From assembly GCA_023362775.1 (NCBI GenBank), contig JALMGJ010000016.1:1123001-1187000 (forward strand): a stretch of DNA of 64,000 nucleotides. Reading direction: 5' to 3'. The position numbers were made by a program, and so were the translations under genes. This DNA is from Charina bottae. Taxonomy: Eukaryota > Chordata > Lepidosauria > Squamata > Charinaidae. Each line of letters opens with the position of its first letter. Within the stretch, counting starts at the first letter, position 1. The notes under the pieces are model-generated. The model worked only from the letters and a program-made list of their open reading frames with translations, was not told where the DNA came from and made no database searches. Shown here one piece after another: positions 1-13,499 of this stretch.

Positions 1-232
1 CCAGCTCTTGCCAACCTAGCAATTCGAAAGCATGCAAATGCAAGTAGATGAATAGGTACCACTTCGGTGGGTAGGTAACAGCGTTCCACGCGCGTCATGC
101 TGGCCACATGACTGCGGAAGCGTCTTCGGACAGCGCTGGCTCTTCAGCTAACAAACGGAGATGAGCACTGCCCCCTAGAGTCGGACACGACTGCACAAAT
201 GTGCGGAGGGAACCTTTATCTTTACAATTAGC
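1..232 (+). mobile_element. Sauria-type SINE, 5' part outside window
   Basis: This is the body and tail of a tRNA-derived SINE; its tRNA-like head lies before the window start. The central block (caatgcaagtagat... accacttcggtgggtaggtaacag... ctggccacatgac) recurs in the copies near 0.55, 2.8, 9.4, 18.0 and 29.2 kb. The tail holds agagtcggacacgactg at 177-193, identical to the 3' end of the BovB LINE at 41.5 kb, and ends in an accttta-type terminus. It has no coding capacity. Confidence 0.9.
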
Positions 233-542
233 TAAAAATGCACCACTCTTTCCAGTATCTCCTTGCTGCCATCTAGTGGCCTTCTGGATTTGATCAGCCA
301 AATATGGAAGCTCTACTCTTAGCTAGCGTATTATGCCTTGTATGTTATCATGTTTTGCCTTACTGAGATTTAAGAATTTCTTGATTTGGTTTTGGTAATT
401 CATTTTCTAGGATAGATCCTCTTGTCTATATCCTTAGAACTTTCCAGCATTAATAGCATAGCTGAGCACACCCAAATGACATTAGCAATAAGAACTTAGC
501 AGGTGAAGTCAGTTAGTGGCCTTCATCTGCTAAAATATATAA

Positions 543-866
543 TGGGGAAGTCTCTTAAGATGTCAGGCTTGTTGATCAGAAGATCGCAAGTTCGGAGGTT
601 CGAATCCCTAGCCCTGCATGCGGAGTGAGCTCCCGCACTAGCCCCAGCTCTTGCCAACCTAGCAATTCAAAAGCATGCAAATGCAAGTAGATAAATAGGT
701 ACCACTTCAGTGGGAAGGTAACAGCATTCTGCGTGCATCATGCCGGCCACATGACTGCGGAAGCGTCTTCGGACCACGCTGGCTCTTCGGCTAACAAATG
801 GAGATGAGCACCGGCCCCTAGAGTTGGACACGACTGTGCAGGGGAAACCTTTACCTTTGCTATTGA
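543..866 (+). mobile_element. Sauria-type SINE with damaged tRNA head
   Basis: This SINE is nearly full length. The B-box-like ggttcgaatcc is intact, but the A-box region (expected near ggctcagcggg) is lost, so internal pol III transcription is unlikely. The tail ends aacctttacctttg. It lies about 310 bp from the copy at the window start, in the same orientation. Confidence 0.88.
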
Positions 867-2761
867 TTGATGCTGAACTTTTTGAGAGAGGACACACGCC
901 AGGGACAAAACAGAACAAAATGGAGACAAAGGACAAGTGAGTAGATGAGGTCGGGTAGGAGAAGTCATCCTATACATTTTCTCATCTTCACAAACATTTA
1001 TTGTATCCAGTCATATAATCTTCATTCATTTACTTGCCAACTGAAAACTAAACAGAGTCTTTTTTCAACCCTAAAAGAAAAGTAGAAAATATTTTTCTAG
1101 AGACGGCAAAGTGCAGAGAAAGGACAGTTATCCTTTATTCCCAGCTGAAACTATTTTCTCCATATTGAAGGTGATGTGTTGTGGGGTGGGGGCATGCAGT
1201 AAAATGCTAAGGGAAGTTTACTTCCATTGAGGATGATGGCATAGTCATGACATTTGACCCCATCTTCCCAACACTAGGCTAGTAGATAAGCATGTCATGG
1301 CTGGGGAATTGTCTAAAATATATGGAGAAATGTTTCAGATATTTTGCCTTTGCATTTTAGCTTTGTTTGTAGGAAACAATATGCCAAGCTCGCTAAAGGA
1401 CCATTGACACTTTGGTACTAATGAATCAAGCTAAATCATTAACTCCTTAATTGATTCCAAGCTAAGTAGCCTTAATTGTTCTGTCGGTGTCCCAAAACTA
1501 AAGAAAGTCATTCTGAGTGCATGACCTGTTTAACCAAAGAAAGTCTTTCAATGAAACAAACAAAAACCACTTGTTTTTAAATTACCCACATATATCTGTA
1601 CATATTCAGTTATTGTAATAGAGTATTAAAGAGAAAAGGCTCGTAATGGTAGTAGAGGTGGATGTATTTGTATAAGAACTGTAGCATGGAGAAGATCCAT
1701 TCTGCAAATTGATCCCTTCAGGTGATATCACATGCATGTTTATATTTGAAAAGGTACATCTTGAATCCTGTAGTACAAAACTTGATGGGAGGATTGATTT
1801 GAAGCAGAAAACTGTGGGAAGGATTGAAGATACATGCCCACTGCTCCCCTACCCCCACACACTATAGTCTTCTCCCAAAGCTGTCCCTCCATCAATGAAA
1901 GTGGTTATTGTGTGTCTTCGCTCCAGTGCATATAACATCTGCATAGTTCTATTTATGAAGTGATGTGAAAATTCTATCTGCAATGTTTATTTTGCGATGG
2001 CTCATTTACACATGCAAATCATGAATCAAAGCCTTTATCACTATGTGATAGCGCTAAGTGTACAATCCAACTGTATAGCAAGACTGTCTGCATGTGAGGT
2101 TGCTGTGAAGCTGTAAAAGAAAAGGGGGTCAGGAAATCAATGCATGGCCCCACTCCATTGAGATAACTCATTTAAAACTGGTTTCTGGATAGAAATAACT
2201 AAGCCATGAGGAATGGAGAGAAGAGGCCTCAATAAAAAAAAAAACCTTTTTTGATCTGGGGTATACTTCTAGAAAAAAAGGCAGATTGTCTATAAAGTGA
2301 ATTTAATGAAGCCTTTGGTTTTGATACTGCACCTAACACTTGTTCTGTTGGATATTTATAACTGAAAGAGATGCTAGATAGATGATTGACAGATCACCTA
2401 CAATTTTTATGTGTGTAGCATATGAACTTCCATAATTCAGATAATCTAGAACTGATGCTTCATCATGTTTTTCAGTGTTTTCATTTCTCAATCTAGTAAT
2501 ATTTGGAGCAGCAAATGTTAATAGTTCAATTAATACATATGCTAGCTATATACTGTACATAGCAGACCTGGGAAAGCCTGATTATTATGGGTTGGAGAGG
2601 CACAAGAACAGTTATTCCTAAATAAGAATGTATAAGGTAGATTTTTGCCATCCCTAGAACTCCCCATCCCACTTGAAGTCAAATTTCACTTGTTGAAAAT
2701 GGGTCATATGATTTCCGTTTGAGCTGCCCCCCCCCAAATCAAAACAGCAGTGTAAGCTGTT
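867..2761. other. single-copy AT-rich DNA, no gene seen
   Basis: I see no reading frame with protein-like composition, no recognisable repeat family and no RNA gene. There are short A runs (for example at 2231) and one GT-rich patch near 1180. Confidence 0.5.
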
Positions 2762-2773
2762 AAATAAACATAG

Positions 2774-3108
2774 GTAAAAAGGTAAAGGTTCGCCCGCACA
2801 GTGGTGTCCAACTCTAGGGGCCGGTGCTCATCTCTGTTTGTTAGCCGAAGAGCCAGTGTGGTCCGAAGATGCTTCCGCAGTCATGTGGCCGGCATGATGC
2901 ACGCGGAATGCTGTTACCTTCCCACTGAAGTGGTACCTATTTATCTACTTGCATTTGCATGCTTTTGAATTGCTAGGTTGGCAAGAGCTGGGGCGAGTGT
3001 GGGAGCTCACTCCGTCATGCAGGGCTAGGGTCTCAAACCTCCGAACTTGCAACCTTCCGATCGACAAGCCTGGCGTCTTAAATGCTGAGCCATCGCACCT
3101 CCTTCAAA
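2774..3108 (-). mobile_element. Sauria-type SINE with 12-bp TSD
   Basis: Full-length SINE on the minus strand: the tail (ggtaaaggttcgcccgcacag) is at the left and the tRNA-like head (gtcttaaatgctgagccatcgcacc) at the right. It is flanked by a perfect 12-bp duplication, aaataaacatag, at 2762-2773 and 3109-3120, which fixes the insertion boundaries and shows LINE-type retroposition. Confidence 0.92.
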
Positions 3109-3375
3109 AAATAAACATAGCATAGTAAAATAATCCTTGTCCCATCCATATATTCAGTGAGATTCCACCTCCTTTAATTATTGGTCAGCAATCTGCTGTC
3201 TAAATCTTTTCCAAAAAAAAAGAGAGTTAAGTGTCTTTCTCCAACCACTGTAAGATTGCTGAACATATACAAGATTGGGAGTTTTAATTTAAAAAAGTTA
3301 ATTAGTTTCTTTCAGTATTTTCCAAGTGGACTGTTGTCCATTCAGTGATATTTCTCTTTTGAAAACATGGTGTGT

Positions 3376-3853
3376 AGGACTATCTGAGGGACCGCCTCAT
3401 TCCCATAACTTCAAACCGTCCCACTCGACTATGTAGAGAGGGCATGCTTCGGACCCCATCGGTAAGGGAGTTTTGGTTGACGGGGTCCAGAAGGCGGGCC
3501 TTCTCGGCAGTGGCACCTGCCCTTTGGAACATTTTGCCCCTGGAGGTGAGGCAGGCCCCATCGCTCCTGTCCTTCCGGAAGAATTTAAAGACCTGGTTTT
3601 GCCGCCTCGCGTGGGACGGGAATAGGAATAGTTCCTCATGGGGATGGCTGGCGCCTTAGAGCCCTTTTAAGATCATGTTTTGCCCTCTTGGATTTTCTAT
3701 TTAACTTATAATGATAAGTAATTATATATTGTATTTTTATATTTTTATAGTAGAATTTTAATCTTTATGTTTGTAAACCGCCCAGAGTCCCCTTTGGGGG
3801 AGATGGTGCGGTGATAAAAGTCGAATAAATAATAATAATAAATAAATAAATAG
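3376..3853 (+). mobile_element. L2-group LINE 3' end
   Basis: This is a 5'-truncated LINE. The first 280 bp encode the C-terminal tail of the L2-type ORF2 (visible as MLRTPSVREFWLTGSRR, then AFSAVAPALWNILPLEVRQA, then WFCRLAWDGN). The 3' UTR follows with the hallmark accgcccagagtcccctttgggggagat, and the element ends in an AATA-rich tail. The same terminus recurs at 13.4, 23.1, 31.3, 31.4, 41.2, 55.8 and 63.9 kb. Confidence 0.85.
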
Positions 3854-3859
3854 TTTAAA

Positions 3860-6800
3860 TGTGCTAGGACATTTGCTCCACCATCTTCACTGCTCTCATT
3901 ACATAGCACCCATGTACAGAGGTAAAGTATGATTGCTCTGAGGCATTTGGTCTGTTTAGACAATAGACCAAAATGAAACAGGAAATCATCACAATGAGGA
4001 AAGTAGGACTTCCTCTGTATAAATGTTATTCTCTACACAGAAACTTATACAAGTTTCTGTGTAGGAAAAATGACATCACTTGGCAAGGTCTGAAATGTGT
4101 GATGCTTCTCCATATCCTTCTGAGAGAGAAGTCCCCAGGGTCATGATTCTCTACCTCTGAGGAACTGTGAAAGCTTGAAAGACTCTTGGTTCAAACAAAC
4201 AAACAACAAACAAACAAAGGCTGTTTGCCATGTCGATTACAAATGGCAAGAAGGAAAGGCCAGCCGTCAGACAATGATGAGTGCTGTCAACACTACTCAT
4301 TTGGGAGCAACTTTCAGAAACTTGAATGCTGTAATGCAAAGTATTTGACCTTGTAAACATGACTGAGGAGGGCATGGGAATGATGAGAAGCTAATCCAAA
4401 CTGAGAAAGCTTGGCTGCCCAGCAGTCAAACAAAACCCTATTTAATCATTGAAAATGAATGCATTCACTTACTGAATCTTGAGATCATTTTGTATTGTGG
4501 TTTTTTGCTCGTGCTACATCTGGGAATGGAGAGGACAATCAGAGTTAAAAGAACAGGCAGCTTCTTCTAGGAAAAATGGCTGTTACTTTTCCTTTCCTGC
4601 TCCCAGTTTTATTAGAAATTTTATATCTCACCCCACTGATATACTCCTACACCCTTCCTGTATCAGTGAGTAACTGCCATTAATTCCAGCAGCAAAATCT
4701 TTCCCTCCCTGTATTCCTGGCTTGCATCACTTAGCTCCCACTAAAATCTATATTACATAAAGTATGATACATATTACATGCTATGTAGTACATACTACAT
4801 ACCGCACCCCATCATTTGCGTATACACATGCACACACACACATGCACGCACACACACACACAAATAACCATGTTCTGTATATTTTTTCTCTTTTCTTCAT
4901 ATTGTTTTATGATTAAGGAGATTCATTAGCCCCAGTTGTGTGCTCTGAGTAGCTGTCTCCACTTCCCTTTATCTATCTATACAAACCCAAATATCAGCAA
5001 GGAAGAAGCGTATAGGAATACTGAGGCTGGGGATATCTGGCTTCACACAATCTGCTAGACTAGGCTAGGGTTTGATAGTTTGTGGTTCAGTATACTGTCG
5101 GAATCCAGATATTGTCTTAATAAGTATATGAAGCTGGAAAATGCAAAGACTTTCTTCACATGTATGCATTGAGAGAAGCATGTGTGGCAGCATGAGTCAT
5201 ACTCACAAGTTGATAACCCTTTTTGTCCCCATAATTAGGCTTGTACTGATTTTACCTCTTGCTGTTTTTCATTTTCTATCTTTATTTTTCTAACATGTTA
5301 TCAGGTTTAAGTAGGCTTTCCCTGCTTTGGAGGAAGAAAGCAGCAAACTGATCTTCTGAAGAGCTTTCTGCCTTGGCATGTTGAAGATTGATTGGAATAG
5401 CCCTGCTATCATATTCAGAAAATCTGTAATAATCATCAATATTAATGCAAAGAAAGCATGCCTACTAATATACTGAAGAACTTCATAATTTTATTTGGAA
5501 GGCAGCACTTGTCCGTTTTGGAGGGGACAACCTCCTAAAACAAGAATGTGATTAACCCTATGATTCGTACAATCTTTATTCCATGAGATCAGAGTTTTTA
5601 GCAGCTAACATCATATAGTATATACATCATATTATATATTATAAAAAAAACTATTACATAATATACATGAAGAAAAAGAAATTACACCCAGTGCAGTTGC
5701 AGAGTACCACTGGGGAGGATTGGTGTTTCTTTTCTAGCAATTCTTTATGTGAATGGGCACTTTTAGAAATTTACTTTATATGCTTAAAAAGAACCCTATA
5801 AACTCAGAGGCAATGGCTGAGTGGGTACAATATGTAAAGCAAGATATGGGCAATGTGAGGTTCCAGACCTGACTTTTTGTAGCATTCAGGGCATCTCTGA
5901 TCACCAGTGGTGAAAACTGGCAGCATAATTCACCCACCATTATAAGGTAGGAAATATGTGAAAACTGTACTAAAAACCTCAAAATTTAACACTTAAAAAA
6001 AGTTAAAGAGAGAGAAAATCCTTCCAGTCACACTAAGATGTAAGGTGGCTTGTTTGGTTTTAGTTTAGCATATCATGTAGACCCAGCCATGGACTGAGGG
6101 AGCAAGAGTGATGAAATGTGTCTCATGATGTCATAGCATGAACCTTATGGCTTGTGTCCAAAGTCAGTATCTAAGTACGAAAGTAGTAGGAATAATGATA
6201 ATTTTTATTTAGTGCATTCATATCTAGGTGTAATAAAGGGCAAAGCAATAAAATCTAACTCAATTTAATCCAACATCAGCAAAAAAAGCAATATAATAAT
6301 CAATATAAGACATTTCCTAATACCAGCACAGCCATAATGTAAATCTGTACTGAATTATATACAGTTCTTCCAGCTTCATAAAAGCCCAGTGAAAAGAAGC
6401 ATTAAAGGGCCTTTTTAAAGTTCAAGGGATCAGAATCCAGATGCAATTCAAGGGTGAGTCAATTACAGAGGATAGCAACCAAATGGGAAAAAACCTTTAA
6501 ACTTCAGAAGGTAAAGAGGGCTTTGTTTTACATCAACGTCTTCCATAATTTTTCATCATTGAGACTAGCTGTGGATGCTTATGAACCTGGCCATTGTGGT
6601 TTATAAACCATAGATTATACCTTAGTATGATGTATGAACTCATCCACTTGATTAAGCAACCTATGTGGTTATATTATGTTTGAACTAGTCACTGCCTGTA
6701 ACCTCTTTGTGTCTTTTCTTCACAGACCCAGTCATCAGACTTCTGTGCTGTGGGATTTGAACTAAAATCTACTTTTCCCCTTTCTTCACTGGGGATGGTC

Positions 6801-7490
6801 AAGGCTTTAATTCATTCTGCATTTTTAAAGAACCAACCAGGTTCACACTTCCAATATAGGAGAGGTGAATGAAGAGGGGTTGGGTTTGTTGAGGACCCTA
6901 AAATCTCTGCTCAAAAACCAAAACCAGCATCTATGTCCAAGACTATGCTGACATGCTAACAACCCAAACTGACAATTGACCCCTCACCCAAGTTTCCTAA
7001 ACATGCATACACATACAAAGTTAAAGTGGGGGAGATGGGCAGCACACCATCATTTGCATAATTATTGTAAGGAAACCCTGCATGGAATGTTCTGAGAACA
7101 ACACCTGTGAGAAAACAGAGGTTGTGCCTTTCACTAAGTCATATTTGCTTAACTGTGATTTGCTGAAGAACCCTGAGTGATTTGTTGCCTTGGGATATAC
7201 AGTACATTGTGGATTGTGAATTAACATTCACAGGGCACTAGCAAATAGTTTTACTGTTCAATCCAACAGAAATTATCTTCTAAGCAGGTGCCTTTGAGCT
7301 TAGGAGTGGCAGAGGCAACATACAAATATTGCCCTGCTGCTTTTGCTGAATCCTTATTGCAATGTACCCCAAATTCAGTTAGAACTGGCTTTACAACCCT
7401 TGCTTGATACCGATTGCAACACTTCTCCCAAGTTTTACACCCTAGCAAATAGGGTAAGAGGAGACAGGCTTCAAATTCACCTACGTGGAT
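3860..7490. other. AT-rich DNA, microsatellite only
   Basis: No gene is supported. It holds a (CAAA)n run near 4188-4219, a (CA)n tract at 4824-4861, and an AT-palindromic patch near 5600-5665. At 6570-6670 a short stretch (gtggtttataaaccata) resembles one near 35.85-35.97 kb and may be an old MITE relic; that is weak. Confidence 0.45.
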
Positions 7491-7492
7491 CT

Positions 7493-7640
7493 AAAGAGTG
7501 GGTGACTTTGGGCCAGTCTCTCTCTCTCTCAGCCTTAGGAAGCAGGCAATGGCAAACCACTTCCAAAAACTTGCCAAGAAAATGCAAGGACTTGTCCAGG
7601 CCATCACCAGGAGTCAACACTGACTAGAAGGCACTAGGGG
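7493..7640 (+). mobile_element. tRNA-SINE fragment, MIR-like core
   Basis: Partial SINE with the core gggtgactttgggccagtc, the middle ggcaatggcaaaccacttcc and the tail cttgccaagaaaatgcaaggacttgtccagg. It is the same family as the copies at 25.9 and 38.0 kb; the tRNA head is not recognisable. Confidence 0.7.
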
Positions 7641-9404
7641 TCTTTCCCCAATCTGCTGTGGTGAGTCTAAGTGGCAGGGACAGTCTCTGGAATTTGACTC
7701 ACGAAGGGGTTGGGCAAGTTTTATAGCCCTTTAACCTCTCTCTTACCCCATCCCTGGGTTGCTTAGTTTAGACATCAGGAAAGGAAGGTTAATGAGGATT
7801 AAGTGTTTAGCAGGTGTTGGGCACCTGCCATGACAAAAGAGGGAGATAATTTTCTAATTGGGGTTAGAGCAGAAAGATGTAATACTATTGAATTACATAC
7901 TACGAAGTGATAACTTCTCTTTACAAAAAAAATGATGGATTTATCAAGCTGCAAAAGAGATTAGTCTTCAGTATTGAAAAGACAGTTCAACCCCAGATTT
8001 ATAATAATGGTATACTGTTATGGATTTGCTTCTTATTTATGAATTGGTTCTCTATTGATGTAATGGAAAGATCAATAATATTTTATGAGGTCAAGGTTTG
8101 ATGATCTGTTTTCAAATTAGGCTGAATTATTTCTTATATTGTAACATAATATGCGTTATTGTTTCCTTTTCTTTCATTCTTTTTATAGTTCTCTCCTTAT
8201 TGTGTATTACAATAATAAAACAATTCAATAAGCATCACTTAGTAATTGGGACCAGGTTTATTCCAACCCTATACTCAGGAAAAGAAACCAAACCACAAGT
8301 CAAATGTGGCTCAGTTTTAAAAACTATTATTACAAATATAATTCATTGGATCACAAAGCTATGCTGCAAAGTCATTGTTCTTAAGGTAACAATACAATGC
8401 TCACAAGGCCTCTGTCCAGCTTTACAGGTGTCAGGATATCAGAGCAGCAGAACTTCAGATTGTAGCAAACAAGATCAGGAAATTGAAAAATAGTAAAGCT
8501 CTCACCCTTAAGTGTAAGAAAGTTAGAAATCAAATGAACACTCAATCCTAGCCATCAGATCATCTAGAAAGAATTATTTCTCATGCATAGAGCCCTAGTC
8601 CAAAGTAAGCCTTTAATTGCAAAGGGTCCTTTATATTTAAGAATTACGGCTTTGGGCTTGGACCTTCAGATATGTTTGCTTCCTGGAGATCAGCAGTTTC
8701 GTCCTCTTATATTTGGCAAAGACTTCCACACATATAAATATTCAGACTTAAAATGTGCCTTCCAAGCAGCACTTAGCAACACTGTACCTGAAAGCCCCAA
8801 ATCATCCATTGAAAAATTGTATGTATTATCTCCTCTGAAATAAAATTAAAATAATAATTAAATAGAGTAAATGTTCACAAGATCCACAAATCCAACAAGT
8901 GTTTGGTGATCTTTTTAAAGATCTTGTAGGTATTAGTGGTCTTGGGTGAGATGTTTGAGTTGAGATGTGAGAACACTGAGATCTTGCATGAGAACTTGTC
9001 GAATTTTGGCATTCTGGAGTATAACTCATGAGATCAGAGCAATGCAATTGTCAATATCTTATATAATGTAGTACTCTTTTGAGATTTCAGGTTATTCATT
9101 TTTTTCTTTAACATGCATTGCCAATTACTATTTCAATCTGAAAACTTATCTTTATCCTTCAATCAAGATTCCTTCAAGGAATCATATTGGCCACCACGTT
9201 GAGCAATGAAGCTTTCTTCAGTACCTTTATCCTTTCTGCAAAGAGGACAGGGATCCTCCAAGTGGAAATGATTACTGTTTTTTTTTTCCAAATCAATTTA
9301 GGACAAGGCTTTCATGATGAAACAGGAAGAAGAACCTTGAAATTCATTGGCCAAATAGTCCTTAAAGCTTGAAGCCCTTAATGCAATACAACTGGAGCTA
9401 ATTG
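7641..9404. other. no gene or named repeat seen
   Basis: This is AT-rich single-copy sequence. A 131-codon frame at 8098-8493 has biased Ile/Leu/Ser composition, no recognisable domain and no flanking splice or promoter logic, so I treat it as chance. Confidence 0.45.
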
Positions 9405-9594
9405 TGCATGCAAATGCAAGTGGATAAATAGGTACCACTTCGGTGGGAAGGTAACAGCGTTCTGCACATGTCATGCTGGCCACATGACCGTGGAAGCGTC
9501 TTCGGACAACGCTGGCTCTCCGGTTAACAAACGGAGATGAGCACAGGCCCCTAGAGTTGGATATGACTGTGTGGGGGAACCTTTACCTTTACTA
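9405..9594 (+). mobile_element. 5'-truncated Sauria-type SINE
   Basis: It starts inside the SINE body (gcatgcaaatgcaagtgg) and lacks the tRNA-related head. The tail region (cctagagttggatatgactg) is mildly diverged from the others and ends in aacctttaccttta. Confidence 0.85.
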
Positions 9595-9599
9595 TTTAT

Positions 9600-11900
9600 T
9601 ACACTGTCATTTTTTTGCATAGAAATGCAGTATATGTAATAAAATGCTTTTAAAATACAAGTAATTAAATAAATCTGAAATGAGTTGTATTTTGGAATCA
9701 GAATACACCTGAAAAGTTTGTGTTACATGTACTATATCCACATTATTTTGTTGTACAATGGTCATTTGTCCTCTCATAAAATGTGATAAAAACATATGCC
9801 ATATGTCAGACTACAGATTTGATTGTGTTCATAGTTTTGAGATGGGAGTGGAACAGCTACAGAAATGCATTATTTGAATGAAATATTTATGTACACTTTT
9901 TAAAATATAGATTTTAGTTTTTTAAAAAGCGACAACTAGCTACTTAACGAAAAGTGAAAAAAATAATATATTAAAAACCTCATAAATATGATAAAATTCT
10001 GTAACAGTTATTGCTATTTTATATTAAACCAGAAAGGCACAGTAGAAAGGGCTACATAAAATATGGATTGAAACAAAATGAGAGAATCTGGTATTTTGCC
10101 TCCAGAATATATAAAAAGTGACCCAAAGATGCCAGATTATGGAACAAAGCTATATATCTTATCTCCTATGTATGTATGCTCGTTAGCCATACATTATGAT
10201 CTTCCAGCGCTTAATAAAACACTGTCTCTCCTCTCTTTCTCTCTCTCTCTCTTCCCCCACCCAAAAAAAAAAAACAGGAAGGGTAGAATAATGTATTTAG
10301 TTACTGAAATGAGCTGGTTTGATGAACCACATCTTAGGTAATCCTGTGGATAGTCATTAGGGCTATACTGAAAACAATGATTTCATTGAATGAGTTTTTG
10401 AACTGAATCTTCAAATCAAATTGAGGTATTCACTCTAATCTTTAAAGAGATTTGAAGGAAATTCAGAGATTCACTGAACATTCTGACCTTGTAGTGTTTT
10501 AAACATGGTTGCCTTTCTAAACCCAAATCTCAAATTCAGTATTGCAAACTCTGAATGTCAAATTTGAATTCAAATAGATTTTGGATGATTCACACATAAT
10601 AGCTACCCAACATGTGGACCTTTGAACTGAGTTTCAAAGATTACTATGATATTGATCCAAATATCATAAATAGTCGAATCAACCCTGCATGACAGGAGGA
10701 CCCAGAATTATCCTTTTAGACATGCAAGTATGGTATGAGTGACATAGGGATGAGTGGTGTAAGGTAGCTGTGGGCAAGCAACCTCTCCCCCTAGAGCCTC
10801 AGATAGCCTCCAGCCCCCCTTTTGAACCATTTCTAACCAGTTCTTACCAGCACCCCCTCCCAAAAATTTAACTAGGTCTCCTGTCTCCAAAATGTGCACA
10901 TCCTTGGTTTATGTACTCATTGTAAACCACTGGTCTATGCTATTCAGGAATAGTCAGCATCAATCCCAAATTTAGGCAGTATTCATTACTCTTTTTTCAA
11001 TTTGTCACTAATTTAAGAGTTTATTTATTTATTTTAAGTAGGCCTGCATGTCCTATAATGCTCCAAGCCAACTGCTGTCCATCCGCAATGAATTGGGGCT
11101 TGCTAAATGCTTGCATGACAACAGGCAGAAAAATTACAGACTTGTTAGGATTCATCTGTGGCTAATGGACTGAGGGCTGCTTTATTTGCAGACTTGAGCT
11201 GTGGTCAGCAGTTCTCAGGTTATAGGTTTTCAAAGCAAGTCCATCAAAGGTATAAATAACACTCCATAAGACAAGGTTGGGAAATAGATGTTGCTGAACC
11301 ACAATTCCATTTCCCTCACCACTGGCCATTCCAATGGGAGGTAGAGTTCAGCAGCCTCTGACTCCCACTTCTCCTCACAATACTTTTATCTGCTACACCC
11401 AAGTATAAATGTGATGAGAAAAAAACTAAAGCATAATTCCAAGTTCTCTTCAGTAATTAAATTAAAATTCCACTGGGCTTGCTTAAATGGAAATTAATCT
11501 TTCATGACAATGTCATTTTTGCAAGTACCTAGAGAGAGAAAGGAAAGCAGTAAATCATTTGTAAATTTAATACATGTTTAAATCTATAAAATAGGGGAGT
11601 GCTTCAAAGTAGTTCCACATTGCTGCTTGGCTGTATGTACCAAAGCTTCATAAGCCTCAAAGCTGCTTAACGATTCCACAGTGAAGGAAACAAGTTTATT
11701 GGAAGAATCACACCACCTTCCATAGTATCATTATCTTTCTGAGGAAAAAGAGGAATCAATCCTCAGTAAAATCCCCTTTTAAAGCCCAAGTGTTAAGCAT
11801 TCCCTCCCTATTCAAAATACATTTGGAAGAGATGACTTCTTTAAGCAAGAGAGTGAAATTCATGGTCCAAAATCTAGCATTTGTGACAGCCAGCCAATAA
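9600..11900. other. AT-rich DNA, no gene seen
   Basis: No gene is supported. A stretch at 10380-10600 repeats short attcaaat/gattcaaa words, as does 20940-21080; this may be an old DNA transposon relic. A patch near 11290-11360 (gttgctgaaccacaattcc) resembles a common sauropsid repeat. Confidence 0.4.
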
Positions 11901-11907
11901 AGTATAA

Positions 11908-12105
11908 AGGCATTGGACTTAGACTGAAGAGTCCCAGGTCTAAGGTCCCTCTTGAACTCACTGGCTAACTTGGGGCCACTATCTCTCGATCCAACCTATC
12001 TCACCAGATTGTTGTGGTAGGAATAAAATGAGGGGACATACCGGTAAACACTGCTGTGAGCTCTCAGGGAAAATGGCAGGATATAAATGCAAATCATCCT
12101 CATTC
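11908..12105 (+). mobile_element. old tRNA-derived SINE, diverged
   Basis: The sequence keeps the order of a sauropsid SINE: a tRNA-like head (aggcattggacttagactgaagagtcccagg), a core (actggctaacttggggccac), a middle (tatctcaccagattgttgtggtagg) and an end (aatggcaggatataaatg). It is clearly older than the Sauria-type copies. The family assignment is from memory and only moderately secure. Confidence 0.6.
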
Positions 12106-12780
12106 TCATTCTTGTTCATTTTGGTTGTTTAACAGAAGTGTCTCCTTGTCCACTCAATGTATATAGTCAATGTATCCACCAGAGACAGTACATGAACCAC
12201 AGTAAGGAGGCCCCAAAGTGAGGGATGCTGCCCACTAAAGTTCAGCTTCAGATGGAGGGCCATAGGTTATCCCTCCCATTTTACATCCTTCTAGGGAAAC
12301 CTTTTTTCAAGGTGACTACTCCACTTCGCATCCCAGCAAGCCTCTTCTCTGTTTCTCTGAGATGACAGAGAAGGACTTTCAGATCAAAGGCAATATGTTT
12401 TCAAAACCACAAATCCCAGCCTATCTGTTCCTAGAAATTAAGTCCTGGGTATAGCAATCATTTATTGTACATCTGTAAATGGGTTGTACTTGACATGATG
12501 AGCGGTTGAGCTTTTTAGCTTTGATTTTTCATATTTTTAACAAGCCTCCACTGAAGTAAAGATTCTGTTCATTGGGAATTATTCTCAGATAAGCTTGTGG
12601 AGCCCTTCAGCCTCTCTCTCAAACTAATTCTAAATATATATTTTAAAACACATTTTGGATTTTTTTTTAGAAAAGTCAAGAAGCAAGCATGCTTTTGGAA
12701 AAGAATACTTCATCCAAGCCTTAAAACAGGAGATGAGGATTGGTTCCATTGATACCAATGGATACCATTGATTAGTTCTG

Positions 12781-13499
12781 GATGGGGTTGCACTTCCCCA
12801 GACAGACCCGATGCATAACTTGGGGGTCCTCTTGGACTCACGACTCCTGCTTGAAGAGCAGGTGGTAGTCGTGGCCAGGAGGGCCTTTGCTCAACTTCGT
12901 GTTGTGCGCCAGTTACGCCCTTTCCTTGACCGAGAGGCTCTTCGAACGGTCACTCATGCCCTGGTTGTCTCTCATATAGATTACTGCATTGCACTCTACA
13001 TGGGGCTACCCTTGATGAATATCCGGAAGCTACAGCTGGTGCAGAATGCGGCGGTACGGGCAGTTTTAGGTGCATCAAGATTGGTACACATAACAACTCT
13101 GCTCCGTGAGCTGCATTGGGTGCCAGTTTGCTTCTGGGTCCAATTCAAGGTGTTGGTTATCACCTTTAAAGCCCTACATGGCACGGGACCAGGTTATCTG
13201 AGGGACCGCCTCATCCCCATTACATCTTCCCGTCCAACCCGATCGTGCAGAGAGGGCATGCTGCGGTCCCCTTCTATGAAAGAATTCCACCTAACGGGGT
13301 CCCGGAGGTGAGCCTTCTCTGCAGCAGCACCTGCCCTATGGAACAGCCTCCCACCAGAGATAAGACTAAGTTATCACGGTTTTTATTGTACTTTGTTGAT
13401 ATTGTGTTGTGAACCGCCCAGAGTCCCTCCTTGAGAGGGAGATGGGTGGTTATAGAAATTCAACAAATAAATAAATAAAATAAATAAATAAATAAATAC
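12781..13499 (+). mobile_element. L2-group LINE, 5'-truncated
   Basis: The element comprises an RT C-terminal coding segment, a shortened 3' UTR with the hallmark aaccgcccagagtccctccttgagagggagatgggtgg, and an (AAAT)n tail ending near 13499. There is an apparent internal deletion after the alwnslppeir-like codons: the frame jumps from the C-terminal tail straight into 3' UTR sequence. Confidence 0.88.
12811..13311 (+). pseudogene. L2-type LINE ORF2, C-terminal fragment
   Basis: A 166-codon open segment of the C-terminal part of an L2-clade reverse transcriptase, beyond the catalytic palm. Seen in order: a thumb-like start (LGVLLDSRLLLEEQV), QLRPFLDREALRTVTHALV, SHIDYCIALYMGLPL, the conserved RKLQLVQNAAVRAVLG, LRELHWVPV, and FKVLVITFKALHG followed by GPGYLRDRL. 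No start codon of its own is expected. A TGA at 13309-13311 interrupts the frame just before the AFSAAAPALWNSLPPE codons that continue in phase. Catalytic RT motifs are absent, so it is non-functional. The same protein segment appears on the minus strand at 53.2 kb. Confidence 0.88.

Noticed and set aside
8098..8493. 131-codon hydrophobic frame that could suggest a membrane protein
   Set aside because: AT-rich composition explains the Ile/Leu/Phe content; no signal, domain or partner exon is visible.
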